Notes: generated by a model not told the origin, from the letters alone. 64,000 nt of DNA from Streptomyces sp. NBC_00820 (GCF_036347055.1 NZ_CP108882.1:620001-684000); one strand, 5' to 3'; positions 1 to 8,814 are shown, counted from the first letter of the stretch. Numbers and translations are program-made.

Positions 1-1
1 G

Positions 2-1294
2 CTGCGCGAGGCCGAGCGGTCCGGACACCCCGCCGAAGTGGCCCGTTGCGGGCTCGCCGTGGCGGAGGCGCACCGGCGGCTCGGCCGGATACACGACGCC
101 GACCAGGCTTGGAAGGCCAGTTACCGGGCCGCGAGAGAGGCCGGGGACACCGCCGCGATGGCCTGGGCGCTGTGGAGCGGCGGCACCCTCGCCCGGCAGC
201 GCGGCTCCTTCCCGCTCGCCCGGCGCCTGCTGGGTCTCGCGGCCGAACTCGGCGAGCGGGGCGGCGACATCGTCGTCCGCGGCTACTCCCTGGCCGGGCT
301 CGCCGAGACCGGACGCATCCAGGGCGACTACGCGGCCGTCGGCCGGCTGCACGAGCAGTTGCTGGCCGAGGCCCGGAGGCGCGGGGAGGCCCGGCACACG
401 GTGTGGGCGCTGGAAGGCATCGCACAGATGCACCGCAACACCGGGGAGTACGACCGCGCCCACGCGCTGTTCGAGGAGGCGGCGGAGATAGCCGAGCGCG
501 CCGACGACCGGCGCGGCCATGCCTGGGCGCTGCGCGGACTCGCCGACATCCGGTCGGTGCGCGACGGAGACACCGAGGGGGCACTGGAGCTGCTGGCACG
601 GGCCGAGGCGACCTGCCGGACGATGAACCTCTCCAGCGCGCTCGCCTACAACCACAAGATGCGGGGCAACGTCCTCTACCGCGCCGGGCGTTACCCCGAG
701 GCCCGGGACCTGTACCAGCTGGCCCTGACGGAGTTCCGCGCGATGAACGAGCCGCGCGGCACGGCACTGGCACGGCTCGGCCTGGTCAAGTCACTGGCCC
801 GGCTGGGCCGCGCCCACTCGGAGACCGCGGCCGAACTCGCGGACCTCGCGGCCACGTCGGAACGCATCGGCCTGCGGCACGCGCGGGAGATGGTCGCCCT
901 CGCCCAGGCGGAGTTCGCTCCGGGAGCGAGGACGGTGCGGGCACGGGGCGAGTCCGGCACGGCCGCACAAACCACGCGCCCACGAACGGAGTCCGGGGCA
1001 GCGGGAGAACCCGCCCACACACGGGCCGAGTCCCGCACCACCACGAGCACCGCCCGTACGCGGGCAGAATCCCCCACCACCACGAGCACCGCCCGTACTC
1101 GGGCAGAATCCCGCACCACCACGAGCACCGCCCGTACGCGGGCCGAGTCCCGCACCGTCACGAGCACCGCCCACGCGCGGGCCGAGTCCCGCACGCCCTC
1201 CGACGGCCCCGCACCGCGGACGCGGTCCCGTACGGACGCGGCACCCGCCCCGGCGCAGGCCGAGTCCCGCGTGACCGAGGGGGGTCCGCGGTGA
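2..1294 (+). CDS. Tetratricopeptide-repeat protein, 5' end outside the window
   Basis: The frame is open from base 2, so the true start lies to the left. About the first 300 residues are helical TPR-type repeats with recurring patterns such as GEYDRAHALFEEA and GRYPEARDLYQLAL, which normally form a protein-protein interaction scaffold. No enzyme motif is visible. The last ~120 residues are low-complexity, rich in Arg, Ala, Thr and Ser, and contain a 13-residue tandem repeat. The stop codon overlaps the GTG start of the polyprenyl synthase (GTGA), so the two are translationally coupled. Its role is unknown; a partner of the prenyl synthase is an inference from the overlap only. Confidence 0.8.
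   Translation: MREAERSGHPAEVARCGLAVAEAHRRLGRIHDADQAWKASYRAAREAGDTAAMAWALWSGGTLARQRGSFPLARRLLGLAAELGERGGDIVVRGYSLAGLAETGRIQGDYAAVGRLHEQLLAEARRRGEARHTVWALEGIAQMHRNTGEYDRAHALFEEAAEIAERADDRRGHAWALRGLADIRSVRDGDTEGALELLARAEATCRTMNLSSALAYNHKMRGNVLYRAGRYPEARDLYQLALTEFRAMNEPRGTALARLGLVKSLARLGRAHSETAAELADLAATSERIGLRHAREMVALAQAEFAPGARTVRARGESGTAAQTTRPRTESGAAGEPAHTRAESRTTTSTARTRAESPTTTSTARTRAESRTTTSTARTRAESRTVTSTAHARAESRTPSDGPAPRTRSRTDAAPAPAQAESRVTEGGPR
1022..1196 (+). repeat. Tandem 39-bp repeat (4.5 copies) in the TPR gene 3' part
   Basis: The CGGGC(A/C)GA element recurs at 1022, 1061, 1100, 1139 and 1178, exactly 39 bases apart, and encodes TRAESRTTTSTAR-like 13-mers. The period is a multiple of three, so copy number can change without a frameshift. 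Copies differ by a few substitutions. Confidence 0.9.
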
Positions 1295-2322
1295 CGCTGT
1301 CCTCCGCGGCGGCGCCCGCGCCGCCGACCGCGCCCGATGTCCTGCTGCGGTGCCAGGAGCTGGTGCGTCCCGCGCTGCGGGACGCGGTGAAGCGCCTGCA
1401 TCCGTGGACGGCCGAGATGGCCGCGTACTCCTTCGGCTGGTGCGAAGTCGGGGGCGCGCCCGCGTCCTTGGGCGGTGGCAAGGGCGTGCGGCAGGCGCTC
1501 GCGCTGCTCGGCGCCGAGGCGGTGGGCGCGGACGCGCACACCGGTGTGCCCGCGGCGGTCGCGGTGGAGCTGGTGCACGCCTTCTCGCTGCTGCACGACG
1601 ACATCATGGACGGCGACACGGTCCGGCGCGGACGCCCCGCCGTGTGGCGGGCGTACGGCACGGGCCCGGCGGTCCTCGCCGGTGACGCCCTGTTCGCGCT
1701 GGCCGTCGAGAGCCTCGCCGCCGCGCCGGGCGGACCCGGCGCCCTGCGGCTGCTCTCCGCCGCGCTATCCGACCTGGTGCGCGGGCAGGCCGACGACCTG
1801 CTGTTCGCCGCACGGCCCTGGGCGGGGCCGCAGCGCGTGACACCCGAGGAGTACCGGGCGATGGCCGAGCGCAAGACGGGCGCTCTGCTGGGGTGCGCCC
1901 TCGCCCTCGGGGCCGCGCTGGGCGGCGCCCCCTCCCCCGTGACCGGCGCGCTGGACCGGGCCGGACGGCATCTCGGCATCGCCTTCCAGATGGTCGACGA
2001 CGTGCTCGGCATCTGGGGCCGTCCCGACGTCACCGGCAAGCCGGTGGGCGGCGACCTGCGGGAGCGCAAGAAGACCTTCCCGGTGCTGGCCGCCCTCCGC
2101 TCACCCGCGGCCCGTCACCTGCCCACGCTCCTCGCCTCTCCCGCGCACGCCAGGGAGGCGGCAGCCCTGGTCGAGCGGGCCGGAGGGCGCACGGCCGCGC
2201 TGGCCGAGGCCCGCGCGCAGACGGCCGCCGCACGGGCCCTGCTCGCGGGACTGCCCCTGGCCGCGGGAACCGCCGGGGAACTGCTCCTGCTGCTGGACTT
2301 CCTGGTGGGCCGCGATCTTTGA
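1291..2322 (+). CDS. Polyprenyl diphosphate synthase, family 2 encapsulin cargo type
   Basis: Trans-isoprenyl diphosphate synthase of 343 residues that condenses IPP with allylic diphosphates. The first Asp-rich motif DDIMD is at residues 103-107; the second is DDVLG at 236-240, with Gly in place of the last Asp. The substrate-binding GK is in a GGGKGVR context, and the N-terminal HPWTAEMAAYSFGW signature is, to my knowledge, that of the subfamily named as family 2 encapsulin cargo polyprenyl transferase. GTG start chosen because it overlaps the upstream stop (GTGA) and gives family length. A matching family 2B shell gene lies at 13799-15241. It could instead be an ordinary GGPP or FPP synthase; product length cannot be read from sequence. 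Confidence 0.85.
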   Translation: MTLSSAAAPAPPTAPDVLLRCQELVRPALRDAVKRLHPWTAEMAAYSFGWCEVGGAPASLGGGKGVRQALALLGAEAVGADAHTGVPAAVAVELVHAFSLLHDDIMDGDTVRRGRPAVWRAYGTGPAVLAGDALFALAVESLAAAPGGPGALRLLSAALSDLVRGQADDLLFAARPWAGPQRVTPEEYRAMAERKTGALLGCALALGAALGGAPSPVTGALDRAGRHLGIAFQMVDDVLGIWGRPDVTGKPVGGDLRERKKTFPVLAALRSPAARHLPTLLASPAHAREAAALVERAGGRTAALAEARAQTAAARALLAGLPLAAGTAGELLLLLDFLVGRDL

Positions 2323-2559
2323 CCCCGTCCGTTCCGGGGTGCCGCCAAAGGCCCCGGCGCGGCATCGCACCCGGCCGCTTACCGTCGGTTACCCGCAGGT
2401 CGCTGCCGGGTCGTGTGCCGCCTTCGCAGACCGTGAGCGCTCCCGGAGGTTGAATAAAAGGCGGAGAGGGGACCGGAGTTGCGCATTCATTGAACATACC
2501 CCCGCACGCCCCGCGTACCTCTGGGCAAGACGAGGCAGCGGTTGCAGCGAGGGATGACG

Positions 2560-4170
2560 ATGGTCAAGGCGCACGTCTCCGCACATGAGTTGGTGGCCGG
2601 GCGGTACCGGCTGCTGGAGGTCTTCTCCCGTGAGACGAACCGTCTGTGGTGGTACGCGGAGGACGTGACGGCGGGCCGGCCCCGCCTGGTGGCGCAGACC
2701 GGCCTGCCGGAGACCGCCGACGCGCAGACCCCGCACCGCGCCGCGGAACGGGTCGTCCGGACCTCCGAGACCATGTGCGTGCTGCGACCGGGCCGGGTCG
2801 CCGTCGTCGTGGACGCGGTCGTCGAGGCGGGTTCCCTGTGGACGGCGACGGAGTGGATCGAGGGCACCACCTTGGGGGAACTCCTCGACCAGGAGGGTCC
2901 GTTGAGTCCGGAGCGGGCGGCACGGATCGGTCTCGACGTCCTCGACGTGCTTCAGGCCGCGCATGACGAGGGCATCACCCACGGCGAGCTGAGCCCCGGC
3001 CAGATCCTCGTCCACGAGTCCGGCCCCGCCGTCGTCGCCGGGTTCGGACTCGCGGGCACAACCCTGGCCCCGAGGATCGCGGCACCGTCGTACGCGTCCC
3101 CGGAACAGGCGCGGGACGAGCGCGTCGGGCCGGCCGCCGACCTGTGGGCGCTCGGCGCGATCCTCTACACGATGGTCGAGGGCCGGCCCCCGTTCCGTGA
3201 CCGCGGACGGCCCGAGGCCACCCTCAGGGCCGTGGACCGGCTGCCGGTGCGCACCCCGCTGCGCGCGGGCCCGCTCACCCAGGCCGTCCGGGGGCTGCTG
3301 CGGAAGAACTCCCGGGAGCGGCTGACCCGGCCGGTGGTCCGTGAGGCGCTGACCCGCGCCCTCGACACGGACGCGACGGCTCGGCGGTGTCCCGCGCAGG
3401 CCCCCCGGTCGCGCGGCGTGTGGCCGGCCGGACGGTTCGGCGGCCTGGCGCGGAGCAGGCGGGTACGGGCAGGACGGTACGGCGGCCTGGCGCGGAGCAG
3501 GCGGGTGCCGGTCGCCGTGGCGGTGCTGGCCGTCGTCACCGTGGCCGTCACCGCCCTGGTCGCCACGCATCTCGGCACCGGCACCACGGCGACGGCCCCG
3601 CCGTCCCGCCGGACCGCCACGGCCGCCCCGTCGGCCGGCCGTACGCAGGACGGCGCCACCCCGACCTCCGACGCCCTACCCGGCACCGGCGCGTCCCCCT
3701 CCCTGCCGGCCGGATACCGCGTCTACAGCGCTCCCGAAGGCTTCTCGGTGGCGCTGCCCGAGGGCTGGCGGCGGCTGGCCACCGCACGCGCCGCCGACCA
3801 CGCCTACCGCGTCACCTTCGGCACCGGCGGCGACTCCCCCACCCTCGCCGTCACCTACAGCGAGCGCGTCGGCTCCGATCCCGTCGCCGTGTGGCGGGAC
3901 GACGTCGAGCCCGGACTGCGGCGGCTCGACGGCTTCCAGCGCATCGGCACCGTACGGGCCACCACCTACCAGGGGCGCGCGGCCGCCGACCTGGAATGGC
4001 TGTCGGGCACCGGCGACGGACGGGCGCGCACCTTCGGGCGGGGTTTCCTGCTGGGAGCGGGCCGCGGCTTCTCCCTGCGCTTCACCACCCGGGCGGCGGC
4101 CTGGGACGCCGCCGCTGCCCGGCTCGCCCTGAAGACCTTCCTGGGCACCTTCCGCGCGACACGCGGGTGA
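2560..4170 (+). CDS. Membrane-anchored serine/threonine pseudokinase with extracellular domain
   Basis: 536 residues. The N-terminal ~270 have an Hanks-type kinase fold with recognisable later motifs (SPEQ-type APE region, DLWALGAILYTMVEGRPPF), but catalytic residues are gone: HRDxKxxN reads HGELSPGQIL, DFG reads GFG, and no Gly-loop or VAxK lysine is seen. A linker with a duplicated 14-residue basic segment leads to one membrane helix (about residues 310-330), a Thr/Pro-rich stalk and an outer domain beginning YRVYSAPEGFSVALPEGW. It probably signals or scaffolds rather than phosphorylates. ATG at 2560 is 6 bases after GAGGG; ATG at 2554 is an alternative. Nearest relatives are the Streptomyces Pkn-like membrane kinases. 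Confidence 0.82.
   Translation: MVKAHVSAHELVAGRYRLLEVFSRETNRLWWYAEDVTAGRPRLVAQTGLPETADAQTPHRAAERVVRTSETMCVLRPGRVAVVVDAVVEAGSLWTATEWIEGTTLGELLDQEGPLSPERAARIGLDVLDVLQAAHDEGITHGELSPGQILVHESGPAVVAGFGLAGTTLAPRIAAPSYASPEQARDERVGPAADLWALGAILYTMVEGRPPFRDRGRPEATLRAVDRLPVRTPLRAGPLTQAVRGLLRKNSRERLTRPVVREALTRALDTDATARRCPAQAPRSRGVWPAGRFGGLARSRRVRAGRYGGLARSRRVPVAVAVLAVVTVAVTALVATHLGTGTTATAPPSRRTATAAPSAGRTQDGATPTSDALPGTGASPSLPAGYRVYSAPEGFSVALPEGWRRLATARAADHAYRVTFGTGGDSPTLAVTYSERVGSDPVAVWRDDVEPGLRRLDGFQRIGTVRATTYQGRAAADLEWLSGTGDGRARTFGRGFLLGAGRGFSLRFTTRAAAWDAAAARLALKTFLGTFRATRG
3431..3514 (+). repeat. 42-bp direct duplication in the pseudokinase linker
   Basis: Two adjacent 42-base copies (3431-3472, 3473-3514) encode GRFGGLARSRRVRA and GRYGGLARSRRVPV just before the membrane helix. 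The near identity suggests a recent in-frame duplication of a basic stop-transfer-like segment. Confidence 0.85.
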
Positions 4171-4230
4171 CCTGAGTGCCGGTCTGCCGCGACGCCGACC
4201 GGGACACCGGCCCGACCGCGCCGTCAAAGC

Positions 4231-4247
4231 ATCGCCAATGGGGCGAT
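4231..4247. promoter_or_regulatory. Inverted repeat upstream of gene 4320
   Basis: ATCGCC-AATGG-GGCGAT is a perfect 6-base dyad 72 bases before the GTG start of the next gene. It could be an operator or a small hairpin in the leader. No regulator can be assigned. Confidence 0.4.
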
Positions 4248-4319
4248 ATAGGCTTTCCTGTCTGCACCTGGGCACCCGGGTGCGGGTTCCACCCAGCCAT
4301 CCCCGCAGGAGAGCCATTC

Positions 4320-5360
4320 GTGACCCTGGCCATCGACCCGTCCGAGACGTCCGTCCCCGCCGCCGCGCCCCTTTCCGACCTCGTCGCACGCGACGCGCGC
4401 GAGTTCGGCGTGTACGCCCGCACCGGTGGCTGGGCCTTCGCGCTGATGGTGGCGCGCAGTGTGCGGCCCGGCGGCCAGCCCGCCGGGGAGACGCCGAAGG
4501 TGTCGGCGAAGGAGTTCGCCGAGCTGGCCGGCTGCTCCCCGGAGCGGGTCATGCGCTACTACAAGGCGTGGGACCGGGCCGCCGACGACGCTCTCGTGCC
4601 GCACTTCGAGGTCCTCGCCCCCGGCCAGGCCGTGGAGCTGCCGGACGCCGACGTCTGGCTGAGCTACTACGTCTCCCGCAACAGCGCCACCTCCGAGCGC
4701 GGCACCGCGATCGCCCAGGCTGCCGAGGCCGAGGGCATCCGCCCCACCAAGGCCCTCGAGGTCGCCGAGAACCCCACCGCGCTGCGCGCCGCGATCCTCG
4801 CCGACCCCTCCACCGCGCGGACGGCCCGCGCCGCCCTGCTGGACCGGCTGCGCGAGGACCCCGGCCTCCAGGCCGAGCTGGCGCGGGACGTCGTGCGCAC
4901 CGACGACCTCAAGAAGGCCGTCGCGACCGAGAGCCGCGCCGCTGACCGGATCGGGTACGTCCGGCAGATCGCCGAGTCCGGGCAGTTCAGGACGCCCGCG
5001 GGGCAGACGGTGCAGGCGCCCGTCGAACTGCGCGAGGAGGCCGAACGGCATCTGTCGCTGATCGACGAGCTGGAGGACGGCGAGGAAGCCGGCGAGTGGG
5101 CCACCGAGGCCTACGACACCTTGAAGAACCTGGTCGCCGAGACGGTCGAGGCCGACCCCGAACTGCGCGTGCAGGAACGCCGGACGAAGTTCTACAGCAG
5201 CCTGCAGAAGGCGACGAAGGCGTTCGAGGAGCTGACCTTCGACGACGCCCAGGACTTCTACGAGGACGACATGGTCCAGCGCCTGGAGGAGCTCCAGCAG
5301 GCCATCGGCAGCTGCCTGTCCGCGCTGCGGGGGACCGGCGGCGGCCAGTCACAGGAGTGA
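4320..5360 (+). CDS. Conserved Streptomyces protein with possible N-terminal HTH, unknown function
   Basis: 346 residues. GTG start chosen because AGGAGAG lies 8 bases upstream; the longer open frame back to 4176 lacks this. Residues ~58-85 (VSAKEFAELAGCSPERVMRYYKAW) look like a helix-turn-helix, which would fit a DNA-binding role such as those of plasmid-maintenance or nucleoid proteins. The rest is highly charged and helical, ending in Glu/Asp-rich heptad-like segments (LSLIDELEDGEEAG, TFDDAQDFYEDDMVQRLEEL). No signal peptide or membrane helix. I do not recognise a named family; soluble DNA-associated protein is an inference. Confidence 0.7.
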   Translation: MTLAIDPSETSVPAAAPLSDLVARDAREFGVYARTGGWAFALMVARSVRPGGQPAGETPKVSAKEFAELAGCSPERVMRYYKAWDRAADDALVPHFEVLAPGQAVELPDADVWLSYYVSRNSATSERGTAIAQAAEAEGIRPTKALEVAENPTALRAAILADPSTARTARAALLDRLREDPGLQAELARDVVRTDDLKKAVATESRAADRIGYVRQIAESGQFRTPAGQTVQAPVELREEAERHLSLIDELEDGEEAGEWATEAYDTLKNLVAETVEADPELRVQERRTKFYSSLQKATKAFEELTFDDAQDFYEDDMVQRLEELQQAIGSCLSALRGTGGGQSQE

Positions 5361-5398
5361 GGACGCGGTCCCGGGCGGCGGGGACACCCGGCGCGGAC

Positions 5399-5414
5399 TG
5401 AGTAGTGGTACTCA
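5399..5414. promoter_or_regulatory. Perfect palindrome TGAGTA-GTGG-TACTCA
   Basis: Six-base arms with a 4-base spacer, 92 bases before the ATG of the membrane protein at 5507. The symmetry and AT content, against GC-rich surroundings, fit a repressor operator near the promoter. The regulator is unknown. Confidence 0.5.
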
Positions 5415-5506
5415 TGCCCGGGCCCGTCGGCCGGGACCACGATGGGGTAGCCGGAACACCTACGTGCCCGGCTACCCCTCCGACTCCCGCGGCAAGGAGC
5501 CCCGCC

Positions 5507-6250
5507 ATGACAGCAGCGCACCCCGGCCCGCACCCCAGGCCCCGTCCCGCCTCGCGCACCGGGCCACGCCCTGCCTCGGACCCCGGCCCGCGCCGCGCGC
5601 CGCGCCGCGTGCCGCCCGTCCTGTTCGCGGGCGTGGCGGCCGTGGGCCTCGCCGTGTCGGCGTGGGACGTACGGGACCGGACGACCTGGTTCCTGGAGAC
5701 GTTCTGGGCACTGATCGGGCTGCCCCTGGTGGTGCTGCTCTGGCGGCGCTTCCCGCTGACCGGGCTGCTGTGCGGGCTGCTGGCCGCGCACACGCTGGTG
5801 CTCGCGGCCGGCGGACACTACACGTACGCGCAGGTACCGGCCGGCGACTGGGTGCGTGACACGTTCGGGCTGTCCCGCAACCCGTACGACCGGTTCGGAC
5901 ACCTGATGCAGGGCTTCGTACCGGCCGTCCTCGTCCGGGAACTGCTCAGCCGCACCTCCCCGTTGCGCGGCAGCCGCTGGCTGGCGCCGCTCACCGTGTG
6001 CGCGTGCCTCGCCTTCAGCGCCTTCTTCGAGCTGCTGGAGTGGGCGGCGGCCCTGATCGGCGGCCACGGCGCGGACGCGTTCCTCGCCACCCAGGGCGAT
6101 GTGTGGGACACCCAGTGGGACATGTTCTGTGCCCTCACCGGGGCGGTACTGTCGCTGCTGCTGCTCAGCAGGGCGCACGACCGCCAACTGGCGGACCTCG
6201 CGGCACGGGACGGTGTCCGGCCTTTGCGCGTCTTTCACCCGCACGGGTGA
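5507..6250 (+). CDS. DUF2238 (YjdF-like) integral membrane protein
   Basis: 247 residues. ATG chosen because AGGAG lies 7 bases upstream. A Pro/Arg-rich N-terminus of ~45 residues precedes at least five hydrophobic segments. The motif NPYDRFGHLMQGFVPAVLVRELL and the later FFELLEWAAALIGG and DVWDTQWDMFCALTGA stretches are the conserved core of the DUF2238/YjdF family, whose function is unknown. It sits alone between a cytosolic gene and a cholesterol oxidase. A palindrome lies 92 bases upstream. Confidence 0.82.
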   Translation: MTAAHPGPHPRPRPASRTGPRPASDPGPRRAPRRVPPVLFAGVAAVGLAVSAWDVRDRTTWFLETFWALIGLPLVVLLWRRFPLTGLLCGLLAAHTLVLAAGGHYTYAQVPAGDWVRDTFGLSRNPYDRFGHLMQGFVPAVLVRELLSRTSPLRGSRWLAPLTVCACLAFSAFFELLEWAAALIGGHGADAFLATQGDVWDTQWDMFCALTGAVLSLLLLSRAHDRQLADLAARDGVRPLRVFHPHG

Positions 6251-6303
6251 TAGGGATCGACGGGCGGCCCGGAATCGTCAAGCAGCGGCCCTAGCGTGAC
6301 TCC

Positions 6304-8037
6304 GTGAGCGATCATTCCATAGGCAACTTTCCTTCTTACGACGGCAGTTCGCCGCCCGTCGACCGGCGCGCGTTCCTGCGTGCCGCCGCCGCGCTGGCCG
6401 CCGTACCGGTGGCGCTCGCCGCCGATCCGGCACGGGCCGCGGCCGAACTCCCCGGATTCCCGGGAGAGGTGGCGCTGTACCGGTCCGCGTACCGCAACTG
6501 GGTGGGCGAGATCACCGCCGACGAGATGTGGGCCTGTGCCCCGGACGGCCCGCAGCAGGTGGCCGGTGTCGTCAACTGGGCGTGGCGCAACGGCTGGCGG
6601 GTCCGCGCGCGGGGAAGCTCGCACGGCTGGTCACCGCTGACCGTCACCGCGGGGACGACGGCGGACACGCGGGTCCTGCTGGTCGACACCGCGCCCCATC
6701 TGACGGGTCTGGCACTGGAGTCCGCCTCCGAGGTGCGGGCCGGCACCGGTGTCACCCTGGAGGCACTGCTCGGGTTCCTGGAGGAGCACGGGCTGGGCCT
6801 CACCGCGACACCCGCCCCCGGTGACCTCACGCTGGGGGGCGCCCTGGCGATCGACGCCCACGGCACGGCCGTTCCGGCCGCCGGGGAACACCCGCCGCCC
6901 GGTACGACGTACGGTTCGCTGAGCAACCGGGTGCTGGAGCTGACGGCCGTGGTGTGGGACGACGCCGCGGGCGCCTACGTCCTGCGGACGTTCCGCCGCG
7001 AGGAGGCGGACTGTGCGGCGCTCCTCGTCCACCTGGGCCGGTCCTTCGTCACGGAGGTGGTGCTGCGGGTCGGCCCGGACACGGACCTGCGCTGTGTCAG
7101 CCGCACCGACATCCCGGCCACCGAACTGTTCGCGGCCCCCGGCTCCGGCGGGCGCAAGTTCGACGGCTTCCTGCGGCGCTCGGGCCGGGTGGAGGCGATC
7201 TGGTTCGCGTTCACCGACTTCCCGTGGCTGAAGGAGTGGAGCGTCACCCCGGTCAGGCCGCCCGGCTCGCGGCGCGTCACCGCGCCGTACAACTACCCCT
7301 TCTCCGACAGCGTGCCGACCCTGGTGGCCGACCTGGCCGGGCGGCTGGTCGCCGACGCGGCCTGGTATCTGGCGCCGGTCCTCGGCAACGCGCAGCTCGA
7401 CGCGGCCGAACTGGGGCTGGTGGCCACCCGGTCCGCCGATCTGTGGGGGCCGTCGAAGAACACGCTGCTGTACCTGCGCCCGACGACGCTGCGGGTGACC
7501 GCGAACGGGTACGCCGTGCTCACCTCGCGGGCCGGTGTGCAGCGGGTGGTGCACGAGTTCGCCGGACACTACCGCGACCGGCTCGCGGCGTACGCGCGGC
7601 AGGGACGCTTCCCCGTCAACGGCTCGGTGGAGATCAGGGTGACCGGCCTCGACGACCCCGCCGACACCGGTGTCGCGGGCGCCCGGGCCCCGCTGCTGTC
7701 CGCGCTGCGGCCGAGCGGGACCCGTCCCGAGTGGGACACCGCGGTCTGGCTGGACGTGCTCACGCTGCCGGGAACGCCGTACGCGGAGGTGTTCCTGCGG
7801 GAGCTGGAACGGTTCCTGCTCGACACCTACGACGGCGGGTACGCGCTCGCCCGCGTGGAGTGGTCCAAGGGCTGGGCGTACACCGAGGAGGCGGCCTGGG
7901 CCGACGCGGAGGTGATGGGCACGACGGTGCCCGACTCCTTCGGTGCCGGGGTGTGGCAGCAGGCGGTCGGGATCCTCGACCGCCTGGACCCGCACCGCGT
8001 GTTCGGCAACGCCTTCCTGGACGGCCTCCTGCGCTGA
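6304..8037 (+). CDS. Tat-exported class II cholesterol oxidase-like FAD oxidoreductase
   Basis: 577 residues. A Tat signal (DRRAFLRAAAALAAVPVALA) ends near residue 46 (ARA-AAEL). The mature part begins LPGFPGEVALYRSAYRNWVGEIT and carries a vanillyl-alcohol-oxidase-type FAD domain with RARGSSHGWSPLT; His107 aligns with the His that bonds FAD covalently in Brevibacterium class II cholesterol oxidase. APAPGDLTLGGALAIDAHGTAVP and the long substrate domain also match that family. Predicted reaction: oxidation of 3-beta-hydroxysterol to cholest-4-en-3-one with H2O2 release, outside the cell. The real substrate may be another sterol or hydrophobic alcohol. GTG start; weak ribosome site. Confidence 0.85.
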   Translation: MSDHSIGNFPSYDGSSPPVDRRAFLRAAAALAAVPVALAADPARAAAELPGFPGEVALYRSAYRNWVGEITADEMWACAPDGPQQVAGVVNWAWRNGWRVRARGSSHGWSPLTVTAGTTADTRVLLVDTAPHLTGLALESASEVRAGTGVTLEALLGFLEEHGLGLTATPAPGDLTLGGALAIDAHGTAVPAAGEHPPPGTTYGSLSNRVLELTAVVWDDAAGAYVLRTFRREEADCAALLVHLGRSFVTEVVLRVGPDTDLRCVSRTDIPATELFAAPGSGGRKFDGFLRRSGRVEAIWFAFTDFPWLKEWSVTPVRPPGSRRVTAPYNYPFSDSVPTLVADLAGRLVADAAWYLAPVLGNAQLDAAELGLVATRSADLWGPSKNTLLYLRPTTLRVTANGYAVLTSRAGVQRVVHEFAGHYRDRLAAYARQGRFPVNGSVEIRVTGLDDPADTGVAGARAPLLSALRPSGTRPEWDTAVWLDVLTLPGTPYAEVFLRELERFLLDTYDGGYALARVEWSKGWAYTEEAAWADAEVMGTTVPDSFGAGVWQQAVGILDRLDPHRVFGNAFLDGLLR

Positions 8038-8124
8038 CCGCCCCGTCGGCCGGCACCCCTCCCCCGAACGGCGGGCGGCCCGGACACCGGCCGACGCGCC
8101 GCGACGGGACCGTGGCGGCGGCGC

Positions 8125-8814
8125 TCAGTCCCGGGGCGTCAACTGCGCCTGTACGACGGGGCCGTAGAGGTCGGCGATGGTGTCGATGTCCGTCGCGCGC
8201 AGGTGCGGCCCGCGGGCGATGCCGTACATCACGCCGAGGCCGATCAGGGCCGCGACGGCGAGTTCGGCACGCGGGCCGGCGTCGGGGCCCGTGAGCCGGG
8301 CGGCCAGGCGTTCGGTCACCTGGGCGCGGAAGTTGGCGCGCAGGATGTCGCCCTGGTCGCCGTGCAGGGGCGCGAAGGCGATGCGCAGCAGCGGGTCGGT
8401 GCCGCGCTCCCGCTGTGCGGCCAGAACGTGCCGGACCATGTGCCGGCCGAGGCCGGCCAGGGGGGCGTCCAGCAGGTCGTCCGCGTCGGTGTCGAAGGAC
8501 ATGACGCGGGCGAAGAGGGCGTCCTTGTTGCCGAAGTACTTCAGGACCAACGGCGGGCTGACACCGGCACGTTCGGCGACCGCCTTGAGCGTGACGTCGG
8601 CCTGCGCCCGCCGGACCAGGAAGTAGCGGGCGGCCTTGAGGATGGCCGCCTTGGTGGCCTCGGCGTCACGGCGGGCGGGGGCGGTGCCACCGGGATCGGC
8701 CGCTGTGCGGGCGGAGTCGGCGTCGGCCGGGGTGGTGCCGGGCTGCGGGAAGTCCGTGGCCCGGGGTGCGGGGGCGGCCGGGCGGGGGTCGTGCGGGGTG
8801 CTCACGGCGCTCAC
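8125..8814 (-). CDS. TetR-family transcriptional regulator
   Basis: 229 residues. After a disordered Pro/Ala N-terminus of ~50 residues comes a TetR DNA-binding domain (AILKAARYFLVRRAQADVTLKAVAERAGVSPPLVLKYFGNKDALF) followed by a helical ligand domain (GPDAGPRAELAVAALIGLGVMYG). The GTG start overlaps the MFS stop codon (GTGA), so it is the second gene of an MFS-tetR operon. The double palindrome at 10343-10384 ahead of the MFS gene is the obvious binding site, making this an autoregulated local repressor whose inducer is probably an MFS substrate. Confidence 0.9.
   Translation of the reverse strand: MSAVSTPHDPRPAAPAPRATDFPQPGTTPADADSARTAADPGGTAPARRDAEATKAAILKAARYFLVRRAQADVTLKAVAERAGVSPPLVLKYFGNKDALFARVMSFDTDADDLLDAPLAGLGRHMVRHVLAAQRERGTDPLLRIAFAPLHGDQGDILRANFRAQVTERLAARLTGPDAGPRAELAVAALIGLGVMYGIARGPHLRATDIDTIADLYGPVVQAQLTPRD

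Noticed and set aside
1022..1196. CRISPR-like regular repeat spacing
   Set aside because: The period is an exact 39 bases with no unique spacers, and the repeats are in frame in a coding region.
46..1290. Long open frame upstream of and in phase with the polyprenyl synthase (would make a 758-residue protein)
   Set aside because: It overlaps the TPR gene in another frame, has Arg/Pro/Gly composition typical of out-of-frame GC-rich DNA, and the GTGA overlap gives the family length.
691..1596. Minus-strand ORFs opposite the TPR and polyprenyl genes
   Set aside because: Composition is that of antisense to GC-rich genes; no ribosome site or family pattern.
2389..3570. Minus-strand 393-residue ORF opposite the pseudokinase
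   Set aside because: Arg/Gly/Pro-rich shadow with no domain.
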